In this document: positions 40,128 to 56,078 of the stretch, piece after piece
Layout of the letters: every line of letters begins with the position of its first letter
Position numbering within the stretch: position 1 is the first letter of the stretch
Assembly (NCBI GenBank): GCA_000697055.1
Contig: JNDT01001834.1
Coordinates: 1 to 64,000, forward strand
Reading direction: 5' to 3'
Length of the DNA stretch: 64,000 nt
DNA from: Saksenaea vasiformis B4078
Taxonomy: Eukaryota; Mucoromycota; Mucoromycetes; Mucorales; Saksenaeaceae
Position numbers and translations under genes: made by a program
Notes under the pieces: model-generated
What the model saw: only the letters and a program-made list of their open reading frames with translations
What the model was told of the DNA's origin: nothing
The model's database searches: none

Positions 40128-42858
40128 TTCGTGTAGTGTACTAACGATGGTTGCAACGACAAACAAAAAAAGATGTATGTGCCGGTGACGGCCTTTGCCA
40201 AAATCGGTCTTTTTGCTTGAACCACGGAGATTCATCTGAAATTCTCGTACCAATCATATTCGAATAAATGAAACTACAATGACTTGGTCAGATACGTAGA
40301 GCTACAACCTCTGTATAAGGGTTTCCGTGCAAGGATCAGCCATTGTCATTACACAGATATGTCTTGAATAGGCTAAAAGCATAAATTTTTGTTGGACTTC
40401 TCATCAGCACTGGTAAGACATAGAAGTAACTTAACAGCTAAGCGTGATCCCAATGCTTAGTGGACTATTCGGTAAATGATGTGAGTAATACCATATGGAT
40501 AGCATGAATCCCATTTTGTAACGCAATAAAAATCTGAGCAACCATAGTGCCTGGTAAATTAGGTACACAATGTCTTCTCGAGACGTAAGACAATCAACCC
40601 TAAATGAGTGGGTGATGCGAGCTAGTTTCAGCGTCTATGTATGTGAAACGGTACACGACGTCTATTAAAACAGCAACATTGATTGTCTGACAATTATCAG
40701 GAGGCGAGGTGTGACATTTGCAGTTATTTAGGAAGAATTCGCGCTATGTAGACTGGCGCGGATAAACTGTCGACAGACAAGACCTCTTTCTACATGTAGC
40801 ATCAAGGGTTATCATAGGAGAATGTATGAACATTAATCTACAAGATTCATTCAGAGAAACTAGATGTGAAGAGGATAAAAGTGTGGTGCAACTATGTCAA
40901 CTGTGTGAAAGTGATAGGGTTTATGATACCGCATGTCTTTCCCAAATGACCGAATGACAAATCCAGCTGACCTCGTTTTGAACCTTATACGATTATTGTC
41001 ATTTAACAAGATAGAGGACAATTTGCACAAACCTCTTCCCATCAGCGCAAGCATGCGCTTTTGTGTCGAAGGGTATGCTAAGCAACGAGTTATTGAAGGT
41101 CTCGGAGGAGTATTCAGAAAGGATGCGGAAACAGCGAGCGCTATCAGAGACGATTTGGAGAACTCGAAATGTATATCTGCTGTATTGCTGATTTAGTTAA
41201 TCAATTTGTGAATGTTCTCGTAAGGATGACTAGATCGGTACATGGGTAAAATGGCGGCTGTGGCAAGCGATGACACGAACTGGTGAACCTAACTTACAGG
41301 ATTTTCAAATGATTTTGCGCCCGTTTCAAAATATTTGGCGTCACTTACCAAATAAACTTTGCACTTTGAAGCGTGTCTCTTTACACTCATTTGATCCAAG
41401 TATCATTATTCCATTACTAAACACGAATTCTTTTTTTCGTACGAGCTCCTCAAAGTGTCCTGCCTGGGAAATGTTCGCTGTGAACTGTTTTAAAAGCTAC
41501 AGGCAAAACGTTAGCCGGTGTATCAATAACATGAATACCGGCCTCAGGAAGCGTGTAACTAAGTTTCAGAGTATATGAAGTGCCGAACTTGTGGCAAACG
41601 TAGTAGAGTGCACAACTAGAGTAGATTTTCGCCTGAATATTGCTCCTCGATGAGCGAAGTTCTACAAGGACCTAGTTACTCAAGAACAAAAGAAAACGAA
41701 AAGAAAAGAAGCAACTGCTCATACCGGTACGGCATTTTTGCAAAGAAAACAAAGACGCGAGAGAGCGCCAGTGTAATGTCTACAACGCAAAAAGTTCAGG
41801 AGAAAGTACATATTAGAAGATTCCGAAGGAAGAAAAGAGAAACACCGCCGTCATTGTTCTTATAAGCAGCGGCTATTATTTCAAGAAATATATGGTAGAA
41901 CGACAAGCGTTTAAAGGCTTTATATGGTCGAAGGTCGTCGCTCTGATCTGCTTATGAGAAACATGACTACTTAGCCAAGGTGAGAAGTCCACTATGTACT
42001 GAATATGTTGTTATCCACTACCAGTGGAGATGTACGAACGAAAGTGTAAGTGATGCTTAATAAATTCGGCAACATGATTAGAATCATTTTTGGGGCGAAT
42101 ATGTCAACATGTATTTCAGTTTAAGAAAGAGGGCCGTATAGAAGGTTGTAACGGATGGAATAGTAGTTATAGGCTTCAAAATTGATTTACAACCCGCGCG
42201 CGATGACCATCCAGCTCAACTGTCATGAAGGGTGAGAAAAATCTAGTACAAGAAGCAAAGATTATTGTGACGTTTGAACGCTATGCTTTTCAGCACGTCC
42301 ACTCCGTCCAAAATGCTTTTTTTTTGTCAAGCAAGCAAGGGGAATAAAAACGAATGTAGAAGGCATCTAAAAATTCGAAGAGCATACGTGTTCCTCGCGT
42401 TTATTTCAGTACCTTAGTAACAGCCCAAAAGCTAGAAATAGGCTAGAAGACCTGAGGGTTGGAGCCTAAGCTTAGACCATCCAGATAACTGTACGTTCTG
42501 TGTACTGTATGCAAATCGACGCTATTTGAGTTAATCACACCGGATCTCGCAATCTAATTGGCTTTCTGCATTTGTATCAAAGTGAATACTATGCCGTCTT
42601 GTTCAGATCTACGTTTTGGCTCCTCAACTGTCTCGACCGGCTCAAACTATTCCAGAACGTGCTAGAAGTACTTTTTACGTTTAAGGTATGCAATAGTTAG
42701 CGTGCTGCATTATTATTTGCTAAATATTAAACAGTTTCATGTAAGCAAACAGCTTTGTTTGTAGAAAGAGCTGTAAAAGCAAAAAAGCATTGACAAACGC
42801 TCATTCGATAAATATCTGAATCTGAACCAGGGAGAACAGAAAAGGACCGTCGTGTCTG
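40128..42858. other. No supported gene
   Basis: About 2.7 kb of AT-rich DNA. Open frames of 60-100 codons (40933-41196, 41270-41578, 41650-41865) are unrelated to anything I recognise. The last is simply Lys/Arg-rich. No repeat pair or RNA gene was seen. Confidence 0.45.
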
Positions 42859-43480
42859 GTGCCGAAGGGACACTTTACGCTACCACCCGACAGCCGGTGC
42901 ATTATTCCTATCGATTTCTTTCGTCCCACAGCCCCAGACTCCCCAAATCTGCCCATGGTTCCATCCGAAGCAATGAACGAGGAATTGAAAACTGACCATC
43001 AATATATTCGAACATATCTTTTACTGCTTTATACACGCAATTTCTTTTTTGGTGATGCTAATCATATGATCGAGCTTGTTCGTAGCCGTGCCCCTCTACA
43101 AAATGCGCCACCATCCGAGAGTATTCGTAAATAGGAAGATTATACTATTCACCTGAAAATTGCATTGCCAACTATAATTCTGTTTCAATAGAATTCAAAA
43201 GTGTATTCGGTGGCCTCCGATTTTGACTTCTTTTAACGCAAGACATTATACATCTTATTTCATTGGGTTACGCAATTTACTTCATTTAGAAAGTCTTCTT
43301 GGTTACCAATTGTGTACTTTGAAAGTGAATCTTATTTCGGAGTGGTACAAAGATACATCGTGGCGGCATCCAATTTCAGCCATGCTTAAGTTCCGGAAAA
43401 ACGGAAGGTCTATGTCGGGTGTACGCAGAGATTTGTCTCCGATCTTTTCGGAGCACACAAGAAAAAAAAGTACAAAATAA
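42859..43480 (+). CDS. Possible two-exon hypothetical protein
   Basis: An open frame of 91 codons at 42859-43134 is followed by another long open frame from about 43192 to 43480. Between them lies an AT-rich gap that ends TTTCAATAG, a fair acceptor. A GTAAAT near 43127 is a possible donor, but the phases do not match cleanly. The second segment is basic and ends with a Lys-rich tail (EHTRKKSTK). I recognise no domain. It could be a real short gene, a decayed exon pair or chance. Confidence 0.3.
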
Positions 43481-43543
43481 GGCAAAAAAAAAGAGAAGGT
43501 ATAAACTTATATTTAGCCGTTAATATTTAATTTGCACAAATTA

Positions 43544-45176
43544 TTACACAGGTATAGAAGAAGAGGGAGCTTGATTTGTAGTTGTGGGAGGATACGTTGC
43601 AGCTAATGCAGGTGTGGCCGGATAGGTTGAAAAACTCTCAAGCTTGGCCTGAAGCAAGTGCTGGTTTGTGTCACCTACGGTTACCTCACCTCGCTTCTTT
43701 CGTGCTCTGAGCTCAACCCGCTTTTTCATTAAGCGATAGGAGTCGACGCCACAGCACAAGACACTGTAGAGGAACATGGGAATGTACCACAAATAGCCAT
43801 CGACAAACGCCATCCATGGAGACATCTTTTTGTTTCCTTCGTCTTCATCACCCTCCAGCTGGTACTTGGTAACTGTGTCCTCTGGACCAAAGAATTTGGC
43901 CATCAAGAATACAACAACGCACATGACCGCGCATATGATGATCACATACAGACCATTTTTAACCGCTTCGGCAGGCCAAGGAATACCGTCTGTCGAATGC
44001 ATACCATCTGTGCCTTTGATGATATGCACTGTCTCCAGGATAGACAGCAGGATTTCACCGAAGTAGAATATTACCATAATTGGTCCTTTGACGCACCAAA
44101 ACATGCCATGCGCAGGAATACCACCGCGCTGCCATTCTTTGTGGAAAACAGCCAGGTAAACGAAGAGCGCAGACAAGATCACAGAGAGCGAGCAAAAATT
44201 GATGATCACCAGGTATACATGCGCTCCATGGAAATTATAGCTGCCAGGGCAATATTTGCCCCTCAGCTCAGCAAATATCGAAATGAACGCATCAATAATA
44301 GACCTATAATATGTTTTTTTCTTGGTCATTTGAAATAGGTTCCTTCTTATAACATACCATATTGGAAATTGAAAAATTAGAATGTCGGTTATGACACGGT
44401 AATGAAGACCCCATTTGGATTTCCTATTTGTCGATGTCTTTTGTTTAGTAACAAAGCATACGGAATTTCCGTAGATACAACGTACAGATGAAACTTAAAG
44501 AAGAAAACAGTAGTGGTAACTTCTTCTTTTGCGTTCCCTGCTTCATCTCGGTAAGGTTTGAGATAGGCCTGGAGACATGTGTATAGATTAAATACTGCGA
44601 AAGCTTCAAATAACGTCGCAAAGAACATAATCGTCGTTGAATAATCATATCGTAAATAAGAAAGCCAGGCCAATGTTGCGTAGAATGGAGGAAAGAGGAG
44701 CACCCGAAGTTTATGTTTTTGTACATCTGGATCACTACAGAAAAATCAAATTTCATATTTTTTAGTGCCTAGCAACGGCTATGTGTTAGCTGACTGACCA
44801 GTAAGCTCGTAAATGGCGCCAGATAACGTTTAAAGAGACGATCCATATGATGACGAGTAATGCGATGCAAACTGTCCAGCCCACAACATGCCAATTGTAC
44901 CTACACGAAAAGTCAGCATTCTGAATTCATTGATCATTGACTCAAGTGCTTACATGGGATGGCGAATGGCCTCACCAAAGTTGAAGCCAGGCTGGCTCCT
45001 GAAAATAGATATTTTTTTTAATTTCACCAAATCAAGAAACTCATAACACGTACAAACCACCTTGGTTTCGAAGTCCTGGAGGTGTTGGACAGCTTCCGTG
45101 GTCCATGCGTTAAAGAGAAAGAAAGGAGAAGAGAGAGTCGCGTTTACGATGTCCGCTGACAGTAGCAACCTTAAAT
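43544..45176 (-). CDS. TMEM184 / organic solute transporter alpha family membrane protein
   Basis: A spliced multi-pass membrane protein. After an uncertain first exon near 45050-45170, an exon gives FGEAIRHPM and the next a membrane helix in HVVGWTVCIALLVIIWIVSL. LFPPFYATLAWLSYLRYD, IMFFATLFEAFAVFNLYTC and LQAYLKPYRDE follow. The last exon (44329-43544) has four more hydrophobic helices (VYLVIINFCSLSVILSALFV, MVIFYFGEILLSI, LYVIIICAVMCVVVFLM, YLWYIPMFLYSVLCC). The FEAFAxxxLxxC and CVKGPIMVIF segments are typical of the TMEM184 (former DUF300) family. The cytosolic tail is Thr/Pro/Ala-rich. Family members are vacuolar or plasma-membrane proteins; the cargo here is unknown. The start codon is unresolved because frames around 45060 need an intron I cannot place. 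Confidence 0.85.
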
Positions 45177-45630
45177 AAACCGACCCAGCTGTCAGACCAA
45201 ACTGTGGCGTCTGAACAAGACTACGTTGTACACGGAGGATTTAGTCTTGGCAACTTCAATCTGTCTTGGAAAATGGGAAAATAGATCTGCCATGCAAGCC
45301 CATTCCTAAAATATACACAGTCTCAAAATGGTGAAACAACCCTCTATCTGCCCAGATAAATCACATACAAGATTTACTGCAGAAGAAGATACAACCAGTT
45401 GATAAATTCCAATAGAAGTTATGTATAAACTAGGTAAGAATACACCAGATCAGCTGCATGAGTAAACAGTGACAACAGTAAATTAAATATCTCAATAACT
45501 TACCTGTACGGCCTTATGGTCAACACGGAAGTCAACACACAGGGATTTAAACTCGCATTTCCACAAGTCCAGCTTCCCTGGCTACCTTCACAATGCATTA
45601 TGCCACTTTTCATCTCAGTGATGAAGCACA
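45177..45630. other. No supported gene upstream of the TMEM184 gene
   Basis: This presumably holds the promoter of the minus-strand membrane-protein gene. No convincing frame or repeat is seen. Confidence 0.4.
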
Positions 45631-46065
45631 TCAGTCTGTAACTCGCCTTTTGCTAAATCCTGTAAGGTTCATGACCTTAGCGCCACAAAAAGAGAGTTCT
45701 GTCCAAACAATGTAATCACGCTTTTCGATATCTAGTGGCGCAAGGTTCCGAGGCAACTCTTTTTTAAGGACAAATACCTGGAATATGTCCGACAAGCATC
45801 TAACGATTGCATCCAACAGAACCGTACTTTGTCCATCACGAATTATCCTCCCACGGATATTTTTTTTCTGAATGCTAATGACGGATCTGAAACTTTTCTC
45901 GATTGTTTTCATTCCTTTTCTATAGGCAAAGCGTATTGTTGTACAACAGAGGCAAATCGGAAAAGAAGATGCCAGCTCGAATTGCCTTGAAAGACGTAAC
46001 AGGACGGGAAATCCGAAGACGATATACTGAATGTGTCGGATCTTCATATCACATAGGAATTGCAA
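45631..46065 (-). CDS. Hypothetical ORF or exon
   Basis: A 144-codon open frame on the minus strand. The central part, with KSFRSVISIQKKNIRGRIIR, VLLDAIVRCLSDIFQVFVL and PLDIEKRDYIVWTELSF, has a balanced composition suggesting real coding sequence, possibly an exon of a larger decayed gene. I do not recognise a family. No convincing partner exon lies nearby, and 46066-46588 holds only a short plus-strand frame (46203-46445) of unknown meaning. Confidence 0.35.
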   Translation of the reverse strand: MQFLCDMKIRHIQYIVFGFPVLLRLSRQFELASSFPICLCCTTIRFAYRKGMKTIEKSFRSVISIQKKNIRGRIIRDGQSTVLLDAIVRCLSDIFQVFVLKKELPRNLAPLDIEKRDYIVWTELSFCGAKVMNLTGFSKRRVTD

Positions 46066-46588
46066 TCTTACTCATTTGCTGAAAGAATAAGAGCGGCACG
46101 CCTCATCTGGCTTGTTAAATAACTTCTTCCGTCAATAAAACACCGAAAGTCCGGGTTTAACCTTGATTTAACTATTTCATGATGCAATGATATCAGCACC
46201 AGTTGAATTGGAGGAGACAGGCCCAGAATAAGATAATGCTCTCGTTTGCCAACGCGAAAATTAAGAAAGTTTCCTGGAACTTACAGGACTTTGAAGAGGC
46301 TTCGACCGATGTTGTCGCCCTAAACATCAGTTTAAAAGGAAATGACATGAAACAAATGCTTGGTTTCTGTCGAAAAGATACTCTGAAATTTCGAAAGATA
46401 GCGGAATTGCACGAGTTGGATGACAAAGACAAACATCGAAACTGATTCTGAAGAGACGCGCCCTTTTTCATAATGATTGGATGACTATTCAACTTAAACC
46501 ACAGGGCTATTCCCTTTGCCTCTTTTTCTGTTGAAAATAATTTTATCTACAAAATAATAACAAAATGCAATGAACGTATACTGAGTAT

Positions 46589-49170
<2,582 letters not shown>

Positions 49171-52100
49171 GTCTGAGAGCGTCTCCTTGCGTTTTGATTA
49201 ACGGCAAATGTGAATTTTCTTTTGACCAAGAAAAAAAAAGTCACCTTTTCAATCACAGATCCGACGAGCCGTTGAGTCAATCTGTTAATCTGTTAAACAA
49301 CGAGCATGGACAATACGCATAGTCTGGTGAATAAATCGTTGAAAACGTCTTGCAAAGTGATTTAGAAAAACTTATTATTAGTACAAAAGTCAATTTCTCG
49401 AGAATCCATGTTCACCCATATCCTCGATCTTTCTCTTGTATCCCTTCGTTCCAGCGACCGGTTTACCTGCATTGAACAGCAGGACCTGTTTCTACACTTG
49501 CTACTTTACAAATAATCCTTCCCTCCAGTAGAAACGGCATCGCTATCAATTCCGAATAAGATTATCCCGGAGTCCATATCAAGTTCCCCGGTTTAGAGAA
49601 GGACAAGTAGCCTTGATAGGCTAAGATCTGCGGTTGTATAACGATGGTCCCTGGGAAAGGGTTTTAAGCACTACCACGTAATTCTTTGTCATCCTCCCGG
49701 GTTCTACCAACGTTTCTGCACACCGTCCTGCTCTGGAGCATTGTCAACAATACATGCTTGTCAGACTATCCAGCGCTCTTCTCGCGATCCCTTCATTTCG
49801 TGAACGGTCACTGCAACAGGCACAGCAGGTACTCTAGAAATTGAACTCTCTTACGAGATTTTTAGCCAGTACCTCGAAACTTTACCGAATTCCTTTGTAC
49901 ATGCTTGCAACTCTAGGTCCACGCACGCCCACTACAGAATTACCGTGCCCACACGATTCAAAAAAAGAAAAAAAATAGCTCTACCGATGATATTCTCTCA
50001 TCCGTGGTTCTTGGATTTGTTCCTCAGCCTAACATTTTCTTTAGATTATTGCAAGAAAACTATACAGATCCATAGACTTCACTCTGATCGCTTTGACTGT
50101 TGCTCTTCCGACGCCACTTTCAAACTTCGTGCCAACTGGAGAATAATACGTTTTTGCACCCGATATCGCACGTCAACAGTATGACAGCATTATCCGAGGA
50201 ACAGCATCGATGTGATGAGTATCTAAATGGATGCGTGAATCTGTCCAACTTACGTCCTTGATACATACTTGTGGTGAAATACACACCCAGTCTCTTTATA
50301 TATTTTTGTCTGTCGTTTAGACTGCCCCGGATGTCCTTGGTTGCGCTGGCGCTTAATGCCCATTACTCAATAAGTAAATGTTGTCACACTCAGTATCGCT
50401 CGACTTACTCGACAGATAACTGGACGTTGCATCACTCCAACTCCTTCGCAATGCGTTTGAACTAAACTATAATAGAACTCAAACTTCTTTTCCTACTTCC
50501 ACACATAACGGTGCGGGATATGACATCCGCAATACCGTGAGATGCCTTCAGAGGTAAATAAGACGATGTCATTGTCATTTCATTTACCAAGAATGAATGG
50601 ATTTTTATCCTGCTCTACGTAAGACTTATGTCCTAAAAATTTGTTCAATAAATGGTATGAGATATCTCCTGAGATGATGCTATCAAGCCATCTGTCTATG
50701 GGCCTCAGCTGCGAAATCGCAAGTTGTCAGTTACTCTGCTATTTTGAGATCCCGCTGGAAGAGGTTTTCCGTAAATAACTGTAACTCATGCCCCTGGGAG
50801 CGCTACCGATGTATCCAAGCGCGTACCAAGATAAAAGCTCTTCTGTAGTGTGTCAGTTACTCGCTTGTTTGCAGGTTGATGCCTCATCATTCTGTACGAC
50901 ATCGTTAGGATATAGCCACATTTCGGACAGAACGGCGCCAATGGTTGTACGAATATCATCATTCGGAACTAAATTGTAGCTCAGACCCGCTTCCGGTCTC
51001 TTCGGAAATATTCATTTAATAGGTGACAGACAGAAGGGAGATGTCATAGAGAGAAAAATAAAAATAAAAAATTTTCATGTATCAAGTTTAGTAAGGTCGC
51101 ATAGCTGATATATGTCTTTAAAAAATATTTTCCTTTAAAAAAAATTAACATTATCATGTGTTTTTAGGTTGCTGACAACCGAAGGAAGGTTTTTTTTGTA
51201 GCCATCACATATTGCAAATATGGGACATCCCTAGACAAGAGCAGAAGGACAGCGAAGCATCCGGAAGTTCTCTGAAATAGTGTGCTCGCAGTTACTGCTC
51301 CAAGAACCGCAGTAATCGATGGTATCCGGCGAAAATTTGAGTTGGTACCGCCATCTTCCTTCAACCCATGGGAAGTCACTAAACAATGCATTTCAGGTAA
51401 CTGTCAGAGTTTTCGGCTTTGAACTACCTGTACCATTAAGCGTACTCAGACTGGAATGCAGCTATCATGGTAGCACGTAAAGCGGCCGCTACTGGATATG
51501 TGTCATTGTTTTGGGTCAGACGTTTTATGAATGTCTCTAACAGATATGCATATCCATACGAACTTCCCGAACTCTTTGATGACCGTTCAAGGCGCCCGAT
51601 GTTGAGGAAGAAGGAAGGGGATTTCTATGTCTAACATCTGATCCTACTTTCTGAAGACAGCTTTAACGTACATAGCACACTGTCATTTCTTTTTTTTTTT
51701 CTCTTTTTTAACTTAGATCATTCACACACTTTCGGTGTGGCTTAGTTGACCATATCTCTTGGATTAGGCTTTCAAAGATCGTGCAATAAGGATAGTGTCT
51801 GATGAAGGAGAGTTATGTAACCCGTGAAAATCTGCTGCTTGAGCTTTATGCAGAGATAATGCTAACGATCACAATTGCGCCCGTTCCAAAACAAGCATTG
51901 AGTATCACAAATTCTATCCAAACACTTACTGCTTTGGTCTGATCGTATCACCCCATGCAGCTTTGTCGTGCTGCTGATCATACTGTCCTACCTTTGCATA
52001 TAGGGAAATATGAGGCGCAAGAGCCAACTATAGGCTAAAGAGGTGTGAAAGGAATGTTATGAACGAGCATAATAAGGATCTCTTGGCACCTGGTTTGCGC

Positions 52101-53011
52101 GAACCCTCCGTCCGATCAAACTACCGCCTAAGTATCCGCATTTCTTGGCGGTAAAAAAAAGTTGACAAAACCAGTGACATTACTGACGCTGTACCTCCTG
52201 CAACGCCTCAAAGGAGCATTGATTAGTTAATCTGGAGATGAAAATCACAAATTACTTGCACAGGATAGATCATCTTATCGTCTTGATGCTGAATCCATTC
52301 GATCGGCATTGATCCACATAGGTACCGACCTCACCCAACCCCCACGTTGATACAAATCATCGCTAACCTCCGCTGTCTTCGGTTTTTTTTTTTTGAACGT
52401 CTTGACGGCCTTTTCTATAGTTGATGCTGATACGACTTCATTTTTGAGCAAACTGGAAATGACCATCGCGGAATACTATCCCGGCTTTCCGCCTTTTCAA
52501 CTAGCAGCTACCGTACTATAAAGAAGGAATCGACTAATCTTGGTTTGGTGGCATTGCTATTGGCCTGTAGTTACTCTAAGTGGAAGTAATAACCACAAAG
52601 ATTGTTATGTGACCTTTGTCCGGATCGTATAGACTATCATTAGCAGCGTCACAATTACAGTTTCGTTCTCTTTCGTCTATATCCTGTTTCTCTCTCCGTT
52701 GGTACCTTGTCCTCCTTCGTTTGTTTCTCTTATGCCTTCATACTTTTTTTTTAATAAATTATCCTCACAATATCCTATTATGATTCTACCTTACCCCTTT
52801 CCTTTGATCCCGGATTCCAGTTATCACAAAAATTTGGACCTGCGCATATTCCTCCAATACGCGCTCAACGTTATTTTTAGAGTTCCACGGTGGCTTGGGA
52901 CACCCGTCGAACAAAGCCCGATTGGAAAATGGTTACACAAAGTGATGTTTTTAAAGCTTTCTCCTTTCTCCTTTCCCTCTTCTTTTTTTTCTTTAGCTTG
53001 TCTTTCTTCTG
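49171..53011. other. Large gene-poor stretch
   Basis: About 3.8 kb without a recognisable gene. Open frames are all under 80 codons until the chitin synthase leader. A Phe/Pro-rich frame at 52699-53025 is a shadow of a C/T-rich promoter. Minor coding-like fragments occur at about 50790-50990 (minus) and 51170-51400 (either strand), but none fits a family. The segment at 52680-53005 is pyrimidine-rich and is probably the chitin synthase promoter and 5' UTR. Confidence 0.45.
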
Positions 53012-55850
53012 ATGTACCCCAGTAACCAACCTCCTCCAGAGGGACAAAAAACAGAACACGATCAGTATCCACTGCATGAGACCCATTTTGTTCCTCAGCA
53101 GATGGACCGGAACTCCCCCTTCGCGGATCCTTATCCGGAGGAGCCACCAGCCGCAGTTGGCGCTTATGATAGTCAACCGCTTCTGAATAATCCTCCCCCT
53201 CAGCCGCCATACCATGATCCAAATGTGCCTCCTTCGAACTATCCCCAATACCCACCGCCACCTCCTTCACCAAATATGCACTATGGAGAAGCTCCACGTA
53301 GACAACCACGTCGTTACAAGACAAGTAAGTTTTCTTTTTACCACCAAAAAAGAAAAGGCTAGTTTGGGCTTTGAGACTAATCCTTTTTTTTTCAAACAGC
53401 GAGAAAGGTCAAGCTCGTACGGGGTAACCTTGTCTTGGACTGTCCTATACCTACCCGATACCTTCAGTCAGTACCTATGAAGGAAGGCAAGGAGTTCACC
53501 CATATGCGTTATACCGCTGCTACGTGTGATCCTAAGGACTTCGCTGCTGAGGGTTATACATTAAGACAGCAGTTACTTGATCGGAAGACGGAGTTATTTA
53601 TTGTTTTGACGATGTACAATGTATGAAACAAGAGCAAATGAAAAAAAAAAGGTGCTGAGTTCATTTTTTATTAGGAAGACGAAATTCTATTTGCACGAAC
53701 AATGCACGGTGTCATGAAGAATATTGCACATCTTTGCAAACGTGACAGATCACGAACGTGGGAGGGCGCTGAAGCGTGGAAAAAAGTGACCGTCTGCGTT
53801 GTGTCGGATGGTCGTAAAAAAATCCATCCGCGTACTCTGTCGCTGTTGGCTACGTTAGGTGTCTATCAGGAAGGTGTCGCAAAGAACATGGTGGGTGATA
53901 AGCCGGTGACAGCGCACATCTACGAGGTAAAAACCAAGCCGCGACGTGGGAAAAACAGGCTTTAACGTTGTTACAATAGTACACGACACAGCTCTCTGTC
54001 GATCCTGAGATGAAGTTCAAGGGCGCAGACAAGGGCATCCCACCTTGCCAGATTCTATTTTGTCTCAAGGAAAACAACCAGAAGAAGATTAATTCACATC
54101 GTTGGTTCTTCCAAGCTTTTGGTCCTCTCATCAAACCCAACGTTTGTGTATTGATTGACGTTGGTACCCGCCCCGGCCACACCTCCATCTATCACCTATG
54201 GAAATCGTTTGACATCAACTCCAATATTGCAGGTGCTTGTGGTGAAATTCGTGCCATGACAGGTACCGCTGGTGTGGCTCTGCTGAATCCTCTTGTGGCT
54301 GCACAAAACTTTGAGTACAAAATGTCAAATATTCTTGATAAGCCTCTGGAATCTGTGTTTGGTTACATTTCCGTCTTACCCGGTGCCTTTTCGGCCTATC
54401 GTTACACAGCGCTGCAGAACGATGTGAATGGTCATGGTCCCTTGGAAAAATACTTTTTGGGCGAGACGCAGCACGGAGGTGATGCTGATATCTTTACAGC
54501 CAATATGTATCTTGCAGAAGATCGTATCCTTTGTTACGAACTGGTGGCCAAAAAGGAAGCCAATTGGGTTTTGCACTATGTATCTAGCTCATATGGTGAA
54601 ACCGATGTTCCTGATCAGGTTCCGGAATTCATTTCACAACGTAGACGATGGCTGAACGGTAATATATATTCTTGCGTATCGTTCTTCAGGAGGGATTACT
54701 AACAACCCTGCTTTTTTTTAGGTTCTTTCTTTGCTGGTGTGTACGCCCTGTACCATTGGCGCAAAGTCTGGACTTCAGACCATTCTTTCATTCGCAAGTT
54801 CATGTTCATGATTGAAAACATTTATAACACTTATAACTTGATCTTTTCTTGGTTTGCATTGGTATGACAGAGGGAGCTGGAGGATCATGAAGAGGCGTAC
54901 TAACTTCCCGTCGTTAGGGCAACTTCTATCTGACTTTCTTCATTCTTACAAGCGCATTGGGAGCCGATTCGCTCGAACCAAAACCTTTCTCAGCTACTGT
55001 GGCCAACGTTCTCCATACTGTGTTGAATTACATTTACGTCCTCCTTATTATTATTCAGTTTATTATGGCACTCGGTAACCGTCCACAAGGTTCAAAATGG
55101 GCATATATCATCAGCATGACCTTCTTCGCGATATTAATGGCGTACATGATGTTTGCAACTATTTGGATTACGGTGATTGGTATCCAAACCGTGGTAAACA
55201 ACCCTGACGCCAGTGGATCTGTCGTGGCTATGTTAGGACAGTCTACCTTCCGCAACATCATCATTTCCGTATGCTCGACCTACATCATGTACTTCGTCGC
55301 GAGTTTCCTGTTCTTCGATCCCTGGCACATGTTCACCAGCTTTATCCAGTATATTTTCCTGTCGCCTAGCTATACTAATATCCTGAACATTTACGCGTTC
55401 TGCAACACACACGACGTCTCGTGGGGTACCAAGGGTGATAGCGGTGTCTCGACAGATCTGGGTGTGGTCAAGTCCAAGAAGGATGGAGCGGGTGACCACA
55501 CAGTAGAAGTGGAAGTGCCAACAGAACAAAAGGATCTCAACGACCAGTACGAAGAAGCATGTCTCGAACTGACCAAGAAAGTTGAAGAGGAGAAACAGCA
55601 TCGTGATCCAAAGACGAAACAAGAGGATTACTACCGAGCGTTCCGTACTCGTCTTGTGTTGTCCTGGATCATTTCCAATCTTGCGTTAGTCGTCGTTATT
55701 ACCAATGTCACTGTCTTCCAGTGGCTGGGCCAGTTCGAGGAAAGAAGCACGGCCTATCTTGGTTTCATTCTTTGGAGTGTTGCTGGTCTTTCCGCCGTTC
55801 GTTTCTGTGGCAGCTGTCTCTACCTTATTTTCCGTATCTTCACTGGTTAA
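53012..55850 (+). CDS. CHS: Chitin synthase (division 1, class I-III type)
   Basis: A spliced gene of about six or seven exons. It encodes the membrane enzyme that polymerises UDP-GlcNAc into chitin. Exon one (ATG 53012) is a Pro/Gln-rich cytosolic leader. Then come [19 protein letters not shown] and [13 protein letters not shown]. The catalytic domain follows: [20 protein letters not shown] (over an intron), [85 protein letters not shown], and the QRRRWLNG product-binding motif before an intron near 54660-54720. The C-terminal part has at least six hydrophobic helices and the WGTKG motif typical of division 1 enzymes. It ends with TAA at 55848-55850. All hallmark motifs are intact. Confidence 0.95.
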
Positions 55851-56078
55851 CAGGCACATTTTTCTTCCCATAATATATACGTCGTTTACTTTGTTTGCAA
55901 AAAAAAAAAGGAAAGAAGAAGGCAGACCCTTATTTTGTATATCACTCATTTGTACTTACTGCGAATAAAAACATATTTTGTATGTATCCTTCCCCCCCAG
56001 CCATAATTAAAAAAATGTCGTATTATCAACAGATGCATCATACTTATAATGTACAGTAAATGAATGATTTGTTATCTT
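55851..56078. other. Convergent 3' spacer
   Basis: Short AT-rich spacer between the 3' ends of the chitin synthase (plus) and the NUFIP-like gene (minus). AATAAA occurs at about 55963. No gene is seen. Confidence 0.5.

Noticed and set aside
52824..53324. 166-codon minus-strand ORF near the chitin synthase start
   Set aside because: Antisense to the Pro/Gln-rich leader exon, where such composition often leaves the other strand open.
55233..55622. 129-codon minus-strand ORF
   Set aside because: Antisense to the chitin synthase C-terminal exon.
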